A stretch of 24,020 nt of DNA from Neisseriaceae bacterium (GTDB taxonomy: Bacteria; Pseudomonadota; Gammaproteobacteria; Burkholderiales; Neisseriaceae): assembly GCA_030146285.1 (NCBI GenBank), contig JASLBZ010000192.1:1-24020 (forward strand), written 5' to 3'. Positions within the stretch are counted from its first letter, which is position 1. The number at the start of each line of letters is the position of its first letter. The translations under genes were made by a program, and so were the position numbers. The notes under the pieces were generated by a model. The model searched no databases. It was not told where the DNA came from and saw only the letters and a list, made by a program, of their open reading frames with translations. Below, piece after piece: positions 22,661-24,020 of this stretch.

Positions 22661-24020
22661 ATGAAACCATCTGATAAAAATGTTACCTTAACACACGCTT
22701 CAGGCGCACCCGTTGTTGATAATGACAATAGCCTAACAGCCGGGCCGCGCGGCCCTGTACTATTACAGGATGCTTGGTTACTTGAAAAATTGGCGCATTT
22801 TGACCGTGAACGCATTCCTGAGCGAGTGGTGCATGCCAAAGGCTCTGGCGCTTATGGTGTTTTTGAAGTAACCCACGACATTAGTCAATTTACCAAAGCC
22901 AATATCTTTGGTGAAGTGGGCAAAAAAACCGATATGTTTATTCGTTTTTCAACTGTTGCCGGTGAGCGCGGTGCTGCCGATGCAGAGCGAGATGTGCGCG
23001 GTTTTGCAATGAAGTTTTATACCGAAGAAGGTAACTGGGATTTGGTTGGTAACAATACTCCCGTATTCTTTATTCGTGATCCTTTGAAGTTCCCTGATTT
23101 TATTCACACCCAAAAACGTGATCCCAAAACCAATTTACGCAGCAATACAGCCGCTTGGGATTTTTGGTCACGTACACCAGAAAGCTACCATCAGGTTTTA
23201 ATTTTAATGTCAGATCGCGGTCTGCCAACCGATTTTAGACATGTTGATGGTTTTGGTAGTCACACCTATAGCTTTATCAATGAGAACAATGAGCGTTTTT
23301 GGGTGAAATTTCACTTTAAAAACCAACAAGGCCATCAACACTTTACCGATGCACAAGCAAGCGACAAAGTTGGTGCCAGCCGTGAAACAGCGCAAGAAGA
23401 CTTGTTCTATGCGATTGAAAAAGGTGAATTTCCGGTTTGGAAGCTGTCGGTACAAATCATGCCAGAATCAGAAGCCAATGATTATGCTATTCACCCGTTT
23501 GATTTGACCAAAGTGTGGCCGCATGCAGATTATCCATTGATTCCTGTGGGGCAGTTCACATTGAACCGAAATCCTGAAAACTATTTTGCAGAAGTTGAGC
23601 AAGCGGCCTTTACGCCTGCCAATATTGTGCCGGGCATTGGCTACTCACCAGACAGAATGTTACAAGGTCGCATTTTCTCTTATGGCGATACCCAGCGTTA
23701 CCGTTTGGGCATTAACCATGCACAGATTCCTGTGAATGCACCAAAATGCCCGTATCACAATACCCACAAAGATGGTGCTATGCGTGTTGATGGCAATGGC
23801 GGTGGCAATGTGAATTATGCACCCAATCGCTTTGGTGATTACATTCCAACCCATGATCAAGAGCCGGCATTGGCTCTGGAAAAAATGGCCTTGCATTTTG
23901 ATTTCAGAGAATACGATACTGACTATTTTAGCCAACCTGCGGCTTTGTATAAGCTGTTTGATGCCGAACAAAAAGACAGAACAGCGCAGAATATTGCCAG
24001 ACACATGTTGGGAGCTGATG
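22661..24020 (+). CDS. katA: Catalase, small-subunit haem type (KatA-like), 3' truncated by window edge
   Basis: Monofunctional haem catalase that breaks hydrogen peroxide into water and oxygen. The frame runs from ATG 22661 to the right edge without a stop, giving 453 codons; small-subunit catalases are about 480-500 residues, so only the end is missing. The active-site histidine is H58 in RVVHAKGSGAYG, followed by FIRFSTVAGERGAAD (93-107), the distal asparagine segment GNNTPVFFIRD (130-140), and the haem-tyrosine motif RIFSYGDTQRYRLG near 344-357. The start TLTHASGAPVVDNDNSLTAGPRGPVLLQD is typical of clade 3 (written here in part: GAPVVDNDNSLTAGPRGP). AAAGGAG lies six bases before the ATG. 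I see no convincing OxyR site, but inverted and tandem repeats lie just upstream. Confidence 0.96.
   Translation, partial: MKPSDKNVTLTHASGAPVVDNDNSLTAGPRGPVLLQDAWLLEKLAHFDRERIPERVVHAKGSGAYGVFEVTHDISQFTKANIFGEVGKKTDMFIRFSTVAGERGAADAERDVRGFAMKFYTEEGNWDLVGNNTPVFFIRDPLKFPDFIHTQKRDPKTNLRSNTAAWDFWSRTPESYHQVLILMSDRGLPTDFRHVDGFGSHTYSFINENNERFWVKFHFKNQQGHQHFTDAQASDKVGASRETAQEDLFYAIEKGEFPVWKLSVQIMPESEANDYAIHPFDLTKVWPHADYPLIPVGQFTLNRNPENYFAEVEQAAFTPANIVPGIGYSPDRMLQGRIFSYGDTQRYRLGINHAQIPVNAPKCPYHNTHKDGAMRVDGNGGGNVNYAPNRFGDYIPTHDQEPALALEKMALHFDFREYDTDYFSQPAALYKLFDAEQKDRTAQNIARHMLGAD

Noticed and set aside
1..24020. tRNA, rRNA, CRISPR array, insertion sequence, prophage or toxin-antitoxin pair
   Set aside because: Scanning both strands by eye gave no cloverleaf-like arms, no regularly spaced repeats, no transposase or integrase motifs and no flanking target duplications.

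Overview
The window reads as a stretch of chromosome from an AT-leaning member of the Neisseriaceae. Two lines of evidence support this. A 12-base word, AGGCAGCCTGAA, occurs four times exactly and twice with one mismatch. From memory it is identical to one of the DNA uptake sequence dialects described in Kingella-type Neisseriaceae. In addition, the GltX protein has recalled Neisseria features: YDRRWRPE in place of the second half of the zinc site, and an ending of the GKEEVLQRLRA type. Genus is not resolved. I see no prophage, insertion sequence, CRISPR array, tRNA or rRNA; most genes are housekeeping or metabolic and are separated by clean intrinsic terminators.

Layout, left to right. (1) The C-terminal three quarters of ETF-ubiquinone oxidoreductase, cut by the left edge. 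(2) A plus-strand cluster of an RpiR/SIS regulator, a VanX/DdpX-type D-Ala-D-Ala dipeptidase and a DUF819 membrane protein, which looks like a small system for taking in and splitting a (D-Ala-containing) peptide. (3) A lone acidic protein of unknown function. (4) A divergent pair of a MocR-type regulator (altered cofactor pocket) and an omega-amino-acid:pyruvate aminotransferase, with a symmetrical operator-like repeat between them. (5) A minus-strand YfbU-family protein, an M20 N-carbamoyl-amino-acid amidohydrolase and a 93-residue unknown. With the aminotransferase, the amidohydrolase could form the end of a beta-alanine / reductive pyrimidine pathway. (6) A 0.5 kb gap with two possible tiny membrane proteins, then a Nudix-fold protein with a broken Nudix box. 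(7) An OmpR-class response regulator and overlapping sensor kinase, the latter with Pro replaced by His in its H-box. (8) A GltS sodium/glutamate symporter. (9) An OlsB-like N-acyltransferase overlapping an OlsA/PlsC-like O-acyltransferase, a likely ornithine-lipid pair. (10) Minus-strand RNase R and GltX, separated by about 420 non-coding bases holding four copies of a TTGGTATT word in two inverted pairs. (11) A FAH-family hydrolase, then the first 453 codons of a clade 3 catalase, cut by the right edge.

Nothing here is a clear-cut novel defence or mobile system. The most worthwhile leads are the regulator-dipeptidase-DUF819 cluster, the MocR protein with its operator, the repeat-bearing gap between rnr and gltX, the degenerate Nudix protein, and the uptake-sequence copies. 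All family calls come from reading the translations by eye; no database search was possible.
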